Assembly (NCBI GenBank): GCA_030148705.1 | Contig: JASBSY010000009.1 | Coordinates: forward strand, 1 to 64,000 | Reading direction: 5' to 3' | Source: Pukyongia sp. | GTDB lineage: Bacteria > Bacteroidota > Bacteroidia > Flavobacteriales > Flavobacteriaceae | Length of the DNA: 64,000 nucleotides | Part shown: positions 25,152 through 34,249 of the stretch, piece after piece | Numbering within the stretch: the first letter of the stretch is position 1 | How the letters are laid out: each line of letters opens with the position of its first letter | Translations under genes and position numbers: made by a program | Notes under the pieces: generated by a model | What the model saw: the letters and a program-made list of their open reading frames with translations, nothing else | Told to the model about the DNA's origin: nothing | The model's database searches: none

Positions 25152-26540
25152 ATGAATCGAATTATTTTCATCTTAATGATCTGTATTCCGGGTTTTGTTA
25201 GCGCTCAAATACCCGACCAGTTAACCAATGAAGAAAAAATCTACGGCCTATCTAAGTTCTGGCAGGAAACGAATTACAATTTTGTCTATCTGAACAAAGT
25301 GGATAGAAATGAATGGGATGCGATGTATCAAGAATACATTGGCAAAGTCGGTGACACAGAAAACGATTACGAATACTACAGACTGCTGCAAAAATTCTGC
25401 GCCTATTTAAAAGACGGGCACACTAACGTTTTTTTTCCCAAACACATACAGGATAGCATATACAACACAAATTTTGGTGCGTACCGATTATTTCTAACCA
25501 ACATAGAAGGCAAAGCTATAATTACTCGGATAAATGAGAGTAAGAAGGACGAAATCCCCATTGGGACGGAGATTGTGAAAGTGAATGGCCTTCCCACAAA
25601 GCAATACATCAAAAACGAAGTAGTGCCGTATATCTCGTCGTCGACGGATTATATACTCGAAGACTGGGGTGTTTGGAAGTTGCTGGAAGGCTATGTTGGA
25701 ACTCGATATACTCTGGAACTAAAGCTACCCGATGGAGAACTAAGGAAGTTGTCGGTTACCCCTGCGAAAACAGAAGAGGATGCTGTTTATCCGCCATTTG
25801 ATCAAACCGAATTATTGGATTTTAATTGGCTCGAGAATGATATCGCCTATGTGGCCTTGAACTCCTTTTCAAACGAGCAGATAAACACCGACTTTGAAAA
25901 GCTGATACCCGAATTAAAGAAAGCTAAAGCCCTTATAATCGATTTGCGGAAAAACGGCGGCGGAAATACAAATATCGGGATGGAAATTTTTAAGTATCTC
26001 ACAAACGATACCATCTTCTATGGTTCAAGAACACAAAGTCGAATGCATATTCCCAGCTATAAGGCCTGGGGGAAGTGGACCGAAGAAATGGATACCCTGG
26101 ATAACGCATGGGCCAAACAGGCTTATTTGTCATATCGTGATGAATATTATCACGATTTCCCTTACAGTCCTGACACACTTTCTGTTGCTGATAGAAAAGC
26201 ACTTGCAACCAGGAGGATCGTAATTCCCACGGCTATATTGATCGGCCATAATACTGGCTCGGCGGCGGAAGACTTTCTGATATTTGCGGACAAACAGAAT
26301 CATATGACTAAGATCGGGGAACCCACCTTTGGAAGTACGGGGCAGCCAATTATGTTTGATCTACCTGACGGGGGGCAGGCAAGGATCTGTACAAAAAAAG
26401 ATACCTATCCCGATGGCAGGGAGTTCGTAGGGGTAGGAATTGCGCCGGACATTGAAGTAAGGAAAAGCTTATCGGACTATATGGAAAATAAGGACCCTGT
26501 ACTCGATAATGCTATTAAATTTTTAAGCGATAAACAATAG
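25152..26540 (+). CDS. S41-family peptidase, exported
   Basis: Encodes 462 residues with a signal peptide (MNRIIFILMICIPGFVSAQ). A PDZ-like segment lies around 113-150 (GTEIVKVNGLP). The tail-specific protease core spans about 225-460: LIIDLRKNGGG at 261-271 and catalytic Ser370 in NTGSAAED. S41 peptidases cleave exported proteins at their C-termini. ATG 25152 is chosen because it starts the signal peptide. Confidence 0.88.
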   Translation: MNRIIFILMICIPGFVSAQIPDQLTNEEKIYGLSKFWQETNYNFVYLNKVDRNEWDAMYQEYIGKVGDTENDYEYYRLLQKFCAYLKDGHTNVFFPKHIQDSIYNTNFGAYRLFLTNIEGKAIITRINESKKDEIPIGTEIVKVNGLPTKQYIKNEVVPYISSSTDYILEDWGVWKLLEGYVGTRYTLELKLPDGELRKLSVTPAKTEEDAVYPPFDQTELLDFNWLENDIAYVALNSFSNEQINTDFEKLIPELKKAKALIIDLRKNGGGNTNIGMEIFKYLTNDTIFYGSRTQSRMHIPSYKAWGKWTEEMDTLDNAWAKQAYLSYRDEYYHDFPYSPDTLSVADRKALATRRIVIPTAILIGHNTGSAAEDFLIFADKQNHMTKIGEPTFGSTGQPIMFDLPDGGQARICTKKDTYPDGREFVGVGIAPDIEVRKSLSDYMENKDPVLDNAIKFLSDKQ

Positions 26541-26621
26541 CGTAAACAATGGAAGCGAGAACGATCCCGGCATTTTCCTGAAATCCATAATTGTGTACCT
26601 GACCTTTATTTAAAGTAGGCA

Positions 26622-26666
26622 TAATTCGATTAAAATCATATCTTTAGGGAAACTAACCAACTGTGA
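26622..26666 (+). promoter_or_regulatory. Promoter-like repeat, copy A
   Basis: This 45-nt sequence agrees with 28472-28516 at about 42 positions. It includes AATTCGATTAAAATCA, TATCTTTA (26639-26646, like a -7 box) and AACCAACTGTGA. It stands about 100 nt before a pair of DUF6090-like genes. A common regulator or promoter is inferred. No clear -33 element. Confidence 0.6.
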
Positions 26667-26767
26667 TACAGGTCTACCGTACAATTCTCAATAGGTTTTC
26701 AAGTGTATATATTCATCCTGCGCCGCTATTCTTCAGGGACAGGGTAAAGCGAAGTAAATCATAATCA

Positions 26768-27526
26768 ATGATAAAGTTCTTTCGTAGGATTCGCCTTCGT
26801 TTATTGTCGGACATGCCTGTCGGCAACAAATTCAGTAAATACCTGCTTTATGCAATAGGAGAGGTTGTTTTGGTTGTTATAGGCATACTAATTGCGCTGC
26901 AGATTAATAACTGGAATGAGAACAGAAAAATTGGCGACATCAGGATTACCATTTACCAAAATCTACTGGAAGATTTAAGATCAGACTCAAATTATATTGA
27001 TGAGAAAATAGAAGAATTCAACATTGGGATCTCAGCCTATGATAGCTATTTGGATAGTTATAAAGCATCGACGCTTTCAATGCATGATGTTCTGAATAAT
27101 CAGAATAAACTGGATTTTATAACAACCACCCTTCGATTTCACAACAGCACCGTAACATCACTGGAAAATACCGGTGAAATTAAATTAATCCCTTCCTATC
27201 TGCGAAAGAAAATAACCGCATTTAAACGGGACCAGGACTATTTGATCGAAACCAATACCCAATGGAACAACAATTATTTCGACCGGATCGAAAATGCAGG
27301 AATCTACGGCTCCCAACCACATTTACAAAACAGGATCAAAGATCACCCTTTGCTTGCTGAAAGACTTGGGGTTGAGGATAACCTGGAAAAAATAATTTGG
27401 TCGATAGAAATCGCAATGTTATACAAGCGAATGAATGAACAAAATATGGTTTCGGGCTTAAAGAAACTGAAACAGGAGTTATTATATATTACCGAATCAA
27501 TTAACACTGAAATCACAAAAAACTAA
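26768..27526 (+). CDS. DUF6090-like single-pass membrane protein, copy 2
   Basis: Encodes 252 residues. Basic start MIKFFRRIRLRLLS, then a short palindromic insert (DNA TGCCTGTCGGCA, coding MPVGN), then the membrane helix at about 28-46 (YAIGEVVLVVIGILIAL) and QINNWNENR. The second family block is near 130-142 with a Gly-rich turn (NTGEIKLIPSYL). The rest is hydrophilic and helical. First of two adjacent copies; the next starts 44 nt later. Confidence 0.87.
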   Translation: MIKFFRRIRLRLLSDMPVGNKFSKYLLYAIGEVVLVVIGILIALQINNWNENRKIGDIRITIYQNLLEDLRSDSNYIDEKIEEFNIGISAYDSYLDSYKASTLSMHDVLNNQNKLDFITTTLRFHNSTVTSLENTGEIKLIPSYLRKKITAFKRDQDYLIETNTQWNNNYFDRIENAGIYGSQPHLQNRIKDHPLLAERLGVEDNLEKIIWSIEIAMLYKRMNEQNMVSGLKKLKQELLYITESINTEITKN

Positions 27527-27570
27527 TTGCGCACCTTAGATTGTGCCTCGAAATGATGAATCGATAAACT

Positions 27571-28377
27571 ATGATTAAATTCTTTAGAAGAATTCGTCAG
27601 AATTTGATTAATACCCTGCCCGCAGGCAGGTTCAGTAAATACTTTCTCTATGCCATTGGGGAAATTGTGCTTGTTGTTATCGGAATTTTAATCGCGCTTC
27701 AGATCAATAATTGGAATGAATACCGCAAAGAACGGGCTGAGGAACAGAAGATTCTGATGCAACTGAAAAAGGAATACACTCAAAACCTTCGTCAGCTGGA
27801 CGAAAAGATTGACATGCGCAATAAGATGTCTGCCGCCAGCGATCTCTTACTAAGCTATTTGGATGAGCCGCGGCCCATGGAGGCCGATTCCTTACTCTAT
27901 TGCATTTTCAGGCTGTCTCAGGATCCTACCTTCGACCCCATACAAAATGATATAATGACTTCGGGGAAACTCAGGCTCATTGAAAACGACAGTATCGCAG
28001 AGATGCTTTCTAACTGGACTTCCGATGCCTATCAGGTGCAGGAGATAGAAAAAGGATGGCAACAGATACGGGTTAGGAATTACGACCCGGTGCTGGTGAA
28101 ATCAAGGCTTATCCGCAATATGACCGCAAATATTCTCAATAGCGGCTATTCGCCGAATCACGCACTGGATAAGCAGGATACCATTCGCTATCATATCACC
28201 AAGAATGACATCGACATTCCACAAACTGTTTTAGAATACAGAACAGAATTAGAGAGTATGGCCAGTGCCTGTATACTGTTTAACAACATAACAAATATCC
28301 AGGCCTTTGCCCTGAGAAAAAGGATTATCAGGCTGTTGGAACTGATCGAACTGGAACTTGAGGAGAGTAATGAATAA
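27571..28377 (+). CDS. DUF6090-like single-pass membrane protein, copy 3
   Basis: Encodes 268 residues. MIKFFRRIRQNLI start, palindromic insert coding LPAGR (DNA CCTGCCCGCAGGCAGG, 27615-27630), membrane helix at about 28-46 and QINNWNEYR. The second block is SGKLRLIENDSIAEML near 132-147. The C-terminal half resembles copy 4 most closely (LKKEYTQNLRQLDEKIDMR against LREEFRANLLQLDEKISMR), so these two are close paralogues despite lying in different gene runs. Confidence 0.87.
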   Translation: MIKFFRRIRQNLINTLPAGRFSKYFLYAIGEIVLVVIGILIALQINNWNEYRKERAEEQKILMQLKKEYTQNLRQLDEKIDMRNKMSAASDLLLSYLDEPRPMEADSLLYCIFRLSQDPTFDPIQNDIMTSGKLRLIENDSIAEMLSNWTSDAYQVQEIEKGWQQIRVRNYDPVLVKSRLIRNMTANILNSGYSPNHALDKQDTIRYHITKNDIDIPQTVLEYRTELESMASACILFNNITNIQAFALRKRIIRLLELIELELEESNE

Positions 28378-28471
28378 ACGCAGCAAAAAATAATAGCCTA
28401 TAATCAAATTGGTTCAATTTTGTAATTGAGAAGTAGTAAATAACCCATCCGAATTTAAATATTTAAAAGGC

Positions 28472-28516
28472 TAATTCGATTAAAATCATATCTTTATAGA
28501 AACCAACCAACTGTGA
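28472..28516 (+). promoter_or_regulatory. Promoter-like repeat, copy B
   Basis: Nearly identical to 26622-26666, with TATCTTTA at 28489-28496 and AACCAACTGTGA at the end. It precedes a closely spaced run of ten same-strand genes from 28.6 to 37.8 kb that includes five DUF6090-like genes. It may drive that run. Confidence 0.6.
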
Positions 28517-28625
28517 ATATATTCTTTCCGCGAATCCTTAAGCGAATCCTTGTTGAAATCATAACTCCAGCCTTGCATACAAGCTGCGGTGGTGCGCCGA
28601 CTCCTGCCGCGTTACAGCGATATTC

Positions 28626-29687
28626 ATGTACAAAATCCAACCTATGACCAATATGCAATTAAAGACCTCCTTCTCAATTGCGCTTATTATAAGTGCAATT
28701 GCGCTAGTTTCCTGGGAACTCTATTGGCGATCCCAGGGCTATGAGCCAACCCTGGACGACAACAAACACCTGTGGGCCGTAGAACGTGCTAAAGTGGATG
28801 AACTTTTAGCCGATGACGTAGTTATAACAGGATCGTCCCGGGTACTTTTTGATATTCAGCTCGATGAATTTGAAAAGCTTACCGGGAAAAGGCCCATTCA
28901 ACTCGCTTCTGCCGGAAGTTCCCCGCTACCCATTTTTCATGACCTCGTTGAACACACAGACTTCGACGGGACCATCATTGTTGGCGTTACACCCGCTTTG
29001 TTTTTCTCGACCACCTTTCCCCAGGCTTCACCCTGGCAGCGACCCCAAACTCGGGTAGATCACTTCCATCAGCGAACATACGCTAATCGAGTTAATCACT
29101 GGCTTTCAATTCCGCTACAGAAAAACCTGGTGATGATGTCGGGCCATGAAGAGGATGCCGATGAAAACATCGACCTAAAGGGCTTGTTGAACCGGATAAA
29201 ATTAACCGAACGCACCGGGAAACCACAATACCCGCCATTTTTTGAGTTTGGAACTATCGATTTGGACAGAAATGTAAGGATGACAGCACGTACTGTGGAG
29301 GATACGGCTTTTGCCAATGTGATAAAAAATGCCTGGAAATTCATTTTAACCAGAGGTGGTCCTTCACCGGATGTAGAGGGAACCACTAATTTTTTTGTGG
29401 CAGATGCCAAAAAGTTTACGGAGCGAGGAGGTAACTTAATCTTAGTCAGGCCCCCTTCCAGTGGGATGTTTAAGGACGGAGAATCTAAATTCTTTCCCAG
29501 GGAAAAGCTCTATGATGAACTCGTTAGGAAAACAGGGGCAAAGAGCTATCATTATGAAGATTACGAGGAGTTAAAAAATATGATTTGTCCGGAATGGTCG
29601 CACCTTAGTGCCGAAGATGCGGACATCTTTACTCGTGTGATTGCACGGGAAATGATTAAAGACAAAGCGCTTAAAAAAACCAACTAA
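28626..29687 (+). CDS. Membrane-anchored SGNH-like protein, partner of the MBOAT acyltransferase
   Basis: Encodes 353 residues. One N-terminal membrane helix (about 14-34), then a GSSR block (69-72, VITGSSRVLFDI) like block I of SGNH hydrolases and a late WSHLSAEDADIF segment that could supply the Asp/His pair. This arrangement resembles DltD- or AlgX/J-type partners of MBOAT enzymes, which act on the outer face of the membrane. ATG 28644 or 28653 are alternative starts. The MBOAT gene follows 10 nt later. Confidence 0.72.
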   Translation: MYKIQPMTNMQLKTSFSIALIISAIALVSWELYWRSQGYEPTLDDNKHLWAVERAKVDELLADDVVITGSSRVLFDIQLDEFEKLTGKRPIQLASAGSSPLPIFHDLVEHTDFDGTIIVGVTPALFFSTTFPQASPWQRPQTRVDHFHQRTYANRVNHWLSIPLQKNLVMMSGHEEDADENIDLKGLLNRIKLTERTGKPQYPPFFEFGTIDLDRNVRMTARTVEDTAFANVIKNAWKFILTRGGPSPDVEGTTNFFVADAKKFTERGGNLILVRPPSSGMFKDGESKFFPREKLYDELVRKTGAKSYHYEDYEELKNMICPEWSHLSAEDADIFTRVIAREMIKDKALKKTN

Positions 29688-29697
29688 CTAACCAACC

Positions 29698-31110
29698 ATG
29701 CTATTCAACTCTTTAAGTTTTATCATCTTTTTGGTGATAGTCCTCATACTGTACTATTCCAAAATATTCAATTGGACCAATCAGAAACGGATGCTGCTAT
29801 TAGCGAGCTACCTGTTTTATGCCATGTGGAACCCGCCCTTGGTCATACTGCTGTGGATCTCTACAATTGTAGACTACACAGCCGGAAAAAAGTTAGCGGT
29901 GTTAGAGAATCAGCGCCAACGGAAGTTTTGGTTACTGCTTAGTCTGTTTGTCAACCTGGGTTTTCTCGCCTTCTTTAAGTATGGAGATTTTCTGTTGGAA
30001 AACTTTGTGATGGGCCTTAATGCAATAGGGATGGATTTTAAGGCACAACCCATGGATATCATTCTTCCAATGGGAATTTCATTCTACACCTTTCAAACCA
30101 TGTCGTATACCATCGATATGTATAAAAGAAAAATAGAGCCTGCACGGACCTTTTTAGATTTTGCACTCTATGTTACCTTTTTTCCTCAGTTGGTGGCCGG
30201 ACCTATCGTTAGGGCCAAGGAACTCATTACTCAGTTCTATGAAGAAAAGAAGGCGACCACAGAGCAGTTTCTCTGGGGTACTTTTCTTTTAACGATCGGA
30301 CTGTTTCAGAAAATTGTATTGGCAGATACCCTTCTGGCGGGAACTTCGGATGATGTCTTCGGATCCGGCAGCATATTACACGGCCTGGATGCCTGGACGG
30401 GCACGCTTGCATTTTCGGGTCAGATATTCTTTGATTTTGCCGGTTATTCCACCTGTGCCATTGGAATTGCGCTAATGCTGGGCATAATCCTTCCCGATAA
30501 CTTCAGGTATCCGTATGCGGCCATTGGTTTCTCAGACCTGTGGAGGCGCTGGCATATTTCCCTTTCTACCTGGCTAAGGGATTATCTCTATATTCCGTTA
30601 GGAGGCAACAGGCACGGCATTACCAGGATGTATGCGGCCTTAATGATCACCATGTTGCTGGGCGGACTGTGGCATGGCGCCGCGTGGACCTTTGTGATCT
30701 GGGGTGCCTTGCACGGTATTTACTTAGTCGCAGAAAGACTGTTAAGGAATAGAATACATATTAAAATAACCACCTGGAACGGCATTTTGGTGGCCTTGCT
30801 CACCTATTTCTGTGTAAACGTTACCTGGGTATTTTTCAGGGCCCGCGAATTTTCCACGGCCTGGAATATGCTGGGCTCCATGTTTGGGTTAAATGAGGGC
30901 GAAAAAATTCTGCAGACCTTCGATATTTTAAAAGTGTTTACGGTTATACTCATCCTGTTTATCTGTCACTGGCTGATGCGCAATACCTCGATGAAAGCTG
31001 TGGCTCTTAAAACATCTCCCGTGGTACTGGGGGTTGTTTGGGCCGTATTATTTGTGCTTATATGTATTGCTCAGGGCAGTGGAGAACAGTTTATTTATTT
31101 TCAGTTTTAA
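29698..31110 (+). CDS. MBOAT-family O-acyltransferase (AlgI/DltB-like)
   Basis: Encodes 470 residues with about ten membrane helices. Conserved MBOAT landmarks are present: FFPQLVAGPIVRA (161-173), WRRWHISLSTWLRDYLYIPLGG (282-303, with His286) and the catalytic-histidine stretch GGLWHGAAW (322-330, His326). The family passes acyl groups across the membrane to polysaccharides or teichoic acids, as in alginate acetylation. With the preceding SGNH-like protein it probably forms an envelope O-acylation pair; the polymer is unknown. Confidence 0.92.
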   Translation: MLFNSLSFIIFLVIVLILYYSKIFNWTNQKRMLLLASYLFYAMWNPPLVILLWISTIVDYTAGKKLAVLENQRQRKFWLLLSLFVNLGFLAFFKYGDFLLENFVMGLNAIGMDFKAQPMDIILPMGISFYTFQTMSYTIDMYKRKIEPARTFLDFALYVTFFPQLVAGPIVRAKELITQFYEEKKATTEQFLWGTFLLTIGLFQKIVLADTLLAGTSDDVFGSGSILHGLDAWTGTLAFSGQIFFDFAGYSTCAIGIALMLGIILPDNFRYPYAAIGFSDLWRRWHISLSTWLRDYLYIPLGGNRHGITRMYAALMITMLLGGLWHGAAWTFVIWGALHGIYLVAERLLRNRIHIKITTWNGILVALLTYFCVNVTWVFFRAREFSTAWNMLGSMFGLNEGEKILQTFDILKVFTVILILFICHWLMRNTSMKAVALKTSPVVLGVVWAVLFVLICIAQGSGEQFIYFQF

Positions 31111-31129
31111 ATGAATTAAATAGTAGAAC

Positions 31130-31930
31130 GTGATAAAGTTTTTTCGAAGAATTAGACAACGCCTTATTGAAGAAAGCCGTTTTTCCAAATATCTTATTTA
31201 TGCCATAGGCGAAATTATTCTGGTGGTTGTGGGGATATTGATTGCACTCTCCTTAAACAATTGGAAAGAAGGGCGAAGAGAGCATCAAGAAGAGCTTGAA
31301 ACTTTGAAGCAGCTTCGTGAAGAGTTTAGGGCAAACCTTCTACAGCTGGATGAAAAAATTTCTATGCGCACCGCTATGGTCAATGCAGGTACTATGCTCT
31401 TAGGGTACCATGATAATCGGTCAACTATAATTCGAGACTCTGTAGTTGTTTATTTGGCCAGAACAACAGTCGCTCCAACGTTTGATCCAATTACTAACGA
31501 CCTTATAAGTGGAGGACGACTGTATCTAATTCAAAATTTAGAATTACGCAGCAAACTCTCAAAATGGCCAAGTGATCTGGTGCAAGTAACTGAAGAAGAA
31601 GAAGCTTGGATTTCTATTTTAAGAAACAATTACCTCCCGTATCTATACGACCATTATCCGGTACGAAACATAACAGCTGCCAAATGGAATCGCCTAGATG
31701 TGGTCCAAACCCTATTATTGGATAAAACGAATACAAAACGAAATGTTTTTAGTACGTCAAAAGAGCAGGTCGATGTAGAAGCATTTCTAGCCGATAAGAA
31801 ATTAGCAGATTTGCTGTCGACCGTCATATCATCCTCACTTTTTACAAAAGTACAAAGTGAATCTTTGCGGAATGATATTGTTACCATCCTAGCACTAATC
31901 GATTCTGAATTAAAAGCAAGAGATGATTAA
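31130..31930 (+). CDS. DUF6090-like single-pass membrane protein, copy 4
   Basis: Encodes 266 residues with start codon GTG (31130), the only copy not starting with ATG. No linker insert: RIRQRLIEESRFSKYLIYAI. Membrane helix about 25-43, then SLNNWKEGR. The second block is SGGRLYLIQNLEL near 124-136. It starts 19 nt after the MBOAT gene, so it is probably in the same operon. Its stop lies within the first codons of the next copy. Confidence 0.88.
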   Translation: MIKFFRRIRQRLIEESRFSKYLIYAIGEIILVVVGILIALSLNNWKEGRREHQEELETLKQLREEFRANLLQLDEKISMRTAMVNAGTMLLGYHDNRSTIIRDSVVVYLARTTVAPTFDPITNDLISGGRLYLIQNLELRSKLSKWPSDLVQVTEEEEAWISILRNNYLPYLYDHYPVRNITAAKWNRLDVVQTLLLDKTNTKRNVFSTSKEQVDVEAFLADKKLADLLSTVISSSLFTKVQSESLRNDIVTILALIDSELKARDD

Positions 31931-32675
31931 ATTCTTCCGCCATATTCGCCAACGCTTACTTTCTCAGAATAAATTGAGTAAGTATTTGTTGTACGCCATT
32001 GGCGAAATAATCCTTGTGGTAATTGGGATTTTGATTGCGCTGCAAATTAACAATTGGAATGAAGAAAGAAAGATAAATACCAGTTTACGTAAAGCGCTTA
32101 GTGCATTAAAAAGCGATCTGGTTCAGGATACACTTTTAATAAGCGAGCATTTGCAAGAAGTAAATTATCAATATCAACTCAATGAATCATTGAGAGAACG
32201 CATAGCACAGCCTAGGGCGACGATCGACACGCTGTTCAAAATCACCCAAAATGAATTTAATCCAAACTGGAACAATCCAATATATTATAATACGAATGCC
32301 TATGAAAGCATGAATAAAACGGGTCTCGTTGAGATTATCGACGATACGCTTAAAGCTCATATTAAAGACTATTACAATGGTAAATTTTATCGACGGGGTA
32401 TGGTGGAAAGCATTACTAATGATTATAGGGGGAAATTGGCTCAATATGTAGACAGATACACTTTTGGTTCTACTTCCTTGCACGACCAAGGTAAGCTTAT
32501 AGATTCCTTGGTATGGAAAGATGTCGACTTGAGTCACTTGGCCGCTTCATTTCAAGGTATCAGCAATTTTAAGCGCATTCTTTTTAGACTTACAAAAGAC
32601 GAAATGGAATATTCTTTAATCAACTCCAGAGGTCTAATTCAACATCTAAATCAATATTTGATTACTTATGATTAA
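31923..32675 (+). CDS. DUF6090-like single-pass membrane protein, copy 5
   Basis: Encodes 250 residues: MIKFFRHIRQRLLSQNKLSKY, membrane helix about 24-42, QINNWNEER. The second block is KTGLVEIIDDTLKAHIKDYY. It overlaps the previous gene by 8 nt: ATGATTAA starts this copy (ATG ATT AA.) and ends the previous one (.. GAT TAA). No linker insert. Tandem duplicates with diverged C-termini point to old duplications. Confidence 0.88.
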   Translation: MIKFFRHIRQRLLSQNKLSKYLLYAIGEIILVVIGILIALQINNWNEERKINTSLRKALSALKSDLVQDTLLISEHLQEVNYQYQLNESLRERIAQPRATIDTLFKITQNEFNPNWNNPIYYNTNAYESMNKTGLVEIIDDTLKAHIKDYYNGKFYRRGMVESITNDYRGKLAQYVDRYTFGSTSLHDQGKLIDSLVWKDVDLSHLAASFQGISNFKRILFRLTKDEMEYSLINSRGLIQHLNQYLITYD

Positions 32676-33429
32676 ATTTTTCCGGAAAATTCGCCATCGC
32701 CTCCTTTCTGAAAATAAATTCAGCAAGTACATGCTATACGCCATTGGTGAAATCATCCTTGTGGTAATAGGAATTTTAATTGCTCTGCAAATAAATAACT
32801 GGAATGAGTCAAGGAAAAATACTATAATAGAAAATGAATATTATTGTAGATTATTGGAAGATTTTGAGCTTGACCGTCGTAATATTAAAAGACTATCGGA
32901 CGAGTCAGACTATAAAATCAAAAAGAGTAAAGCACTTCTTTTAGACTTACCAAAAAAAGAAAAATCTAAAGAATATATTATAGACAATTATATTCAAGCG
33001 CTGCGAACCAACGCATTTGCACCAAGTAAAGTAACGATTTTAGATATTACCTCTTCGAGCAAGCTTAATCTTATAAAGAACGACTCCCTAAAAAAAACAC
33101 TTATTCGGTATTATGCTGAATTGGACAATTTAGTATACCAACTGGATTTAAATAGAAACCATAGTATAGAAAGAGCATTTGCTTACGAAGATGATAATCA
33201 AGTAGGATTTCAATACGCAGATTACGCCAAAGCGTCTTTAGGAGAGGAAGTGATGGCTACGCTTCCTGTCAATAACTGGCAATTGGATGAAAACTCGAAA
33301 GTCTATAAGCAGTTCCAGAACGACCTTGTGTTTTTTGTACTGATGAGCAATAGAGAAAAACAACATTTTCAGAAAATTTTAAACGAAATGCAACCTGTTT
33401 ACAAACAGCTTCAAAAACTATGTAAGTAA
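32668..33429 (+). CDS. DUF6090-like single-pass membrane protein, copy 6
   Basis: Encodes 253 residues: MIKFFRKIRHRLLSENKFSKY without insert, membrane helix about 24-42, QINNWNESR. The second block is SSSKLNLIKNDSLKKTL followed by RYYAEL. It shares the same 8-nt ATGATTAA overlap with the gene before it. The C-terminal part is unrelated in detail to its neighbours. Confidence 0.88.
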   Translation: MIKFFRKIRHRLLSENKFSKYMLYAIGEIILVVIGILIALQINNWNESRKNTIIENEYYCRLLEDFELDRRNIKRLSDESDYKIKKSKALLLDLPKKEKSKEYIIDNYIQALRTNAFAPSKVTILDITSSSKLNLIKNDSLKKTLIRYYAELDNLVYQLDLNRNHSIERAFAYEDDNQVGFQYADYAKASLGEEVMATLPVNNWQLDENSKVYKQFQNDLVFFVLMSNREKQHFQKILNEMQPVYKQLQKLCK

Positions 33430-34236
33430 ATGATTAAATTCTTCCGCCACATCCGACAAAGTTTAATCCGAGAGAATCGCTTCTCTAAATACCTCTTGTA
33501 CGCTGTTGGAGAAATCTTCCTGGTGGTAATAGGAATTCTAATTGCCTTATCGATAAACAGTTGGAATGACAGAAAAAAATTGAAAGCACAGGAATTAACC
33601 TATCTTAAGAACCTGAAAACCGACCTGCAGGCGCAAATTGGTTTGTTCGACATTTATATCGCCTGCGAGGATATTATCCTGAAGCAATCCGAAGACGTTG
33701 TTAGACACTACGAAATAAACCAGGGCTTCCACAATATGGACAGCATTTTTGCAAAACTGAATGACCTTACCGTTCGATGGACATTTTCCAACGCCAACAC
33801 CACCCTTATGGAGATGATCAATTCCGGGCAGATTAATTTAATTTCCAACGAATCCCTTAAAGGTGACCTGTTGGCGTTTAATCAAAGTATAGAGATATTT
33901 GCTACAAATACCCAAAACAATAACACCAACCTTATAGACCGGTTAACGGTGCCCAATCTCATTAGCAACACTGCTTATGCATCGCACGGGTATTCCAGCA
34001 GCATGCTCGAAATGTTTAAAAAGTTTTATCTGTTCGATTTTATTCGTGTGAATGATACGGAACTGTCGGCGATTTCTTCCGAAGTAATCAATCAACCCGA
34101 AATACGCCTGGAACTTATTAATAAAGTAGCGTTTAGAAATACCATGGCAAGTATGCAGAAAAAAGGAAATGAGAGCCTGAAAATACTGGCAGAAGAAATC
34201 CTCGAGAAGGTGGAAACGGAAATAATCAATAATTAA
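33430..34236 (+). CDS. DUF6090-like single-pass membrane protein, copy 7
   Basis: Encodes 268 residues, starting immediately after the stop of copy 6. MIKFFRHIRQSLIRENRFSKY, membrane helix about 24-42, SINSWNDRK. The second block is NSGQINLISNESLKGDLLAF. The C-terminal half resembles copy 9 (LKNLKTDLQAQIGLFDIYI against INNLKTDLKSQINEFNIRI), although the two lie 16 kb apart. Confidence 0.88.
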   Translation: MIKFFRHIRQSLIRENRFSKYLLYAVGEIFLVVIGILIALSINSWNDRKKLKAQELTYLKNLKTDLQAQIGLFDIYIACEDIILKQSEDVVRHYEINQGFHNMDSIFAKLNDLTVRWTFSNANTTLMEMINSGQINLISNESLKGDLLAFNQSIEIFATNTQNNNTNLIDRLTVPNLISNTAYASHGYSSSMLEMFKKFYLFDFIRVNDTELSAISSEVINQPEIRLELINKVAFRNTMASMQKKGNESLKILAEEILEKVETEIINN

Positions 34237-34249
34237 CTAACCAATCACA

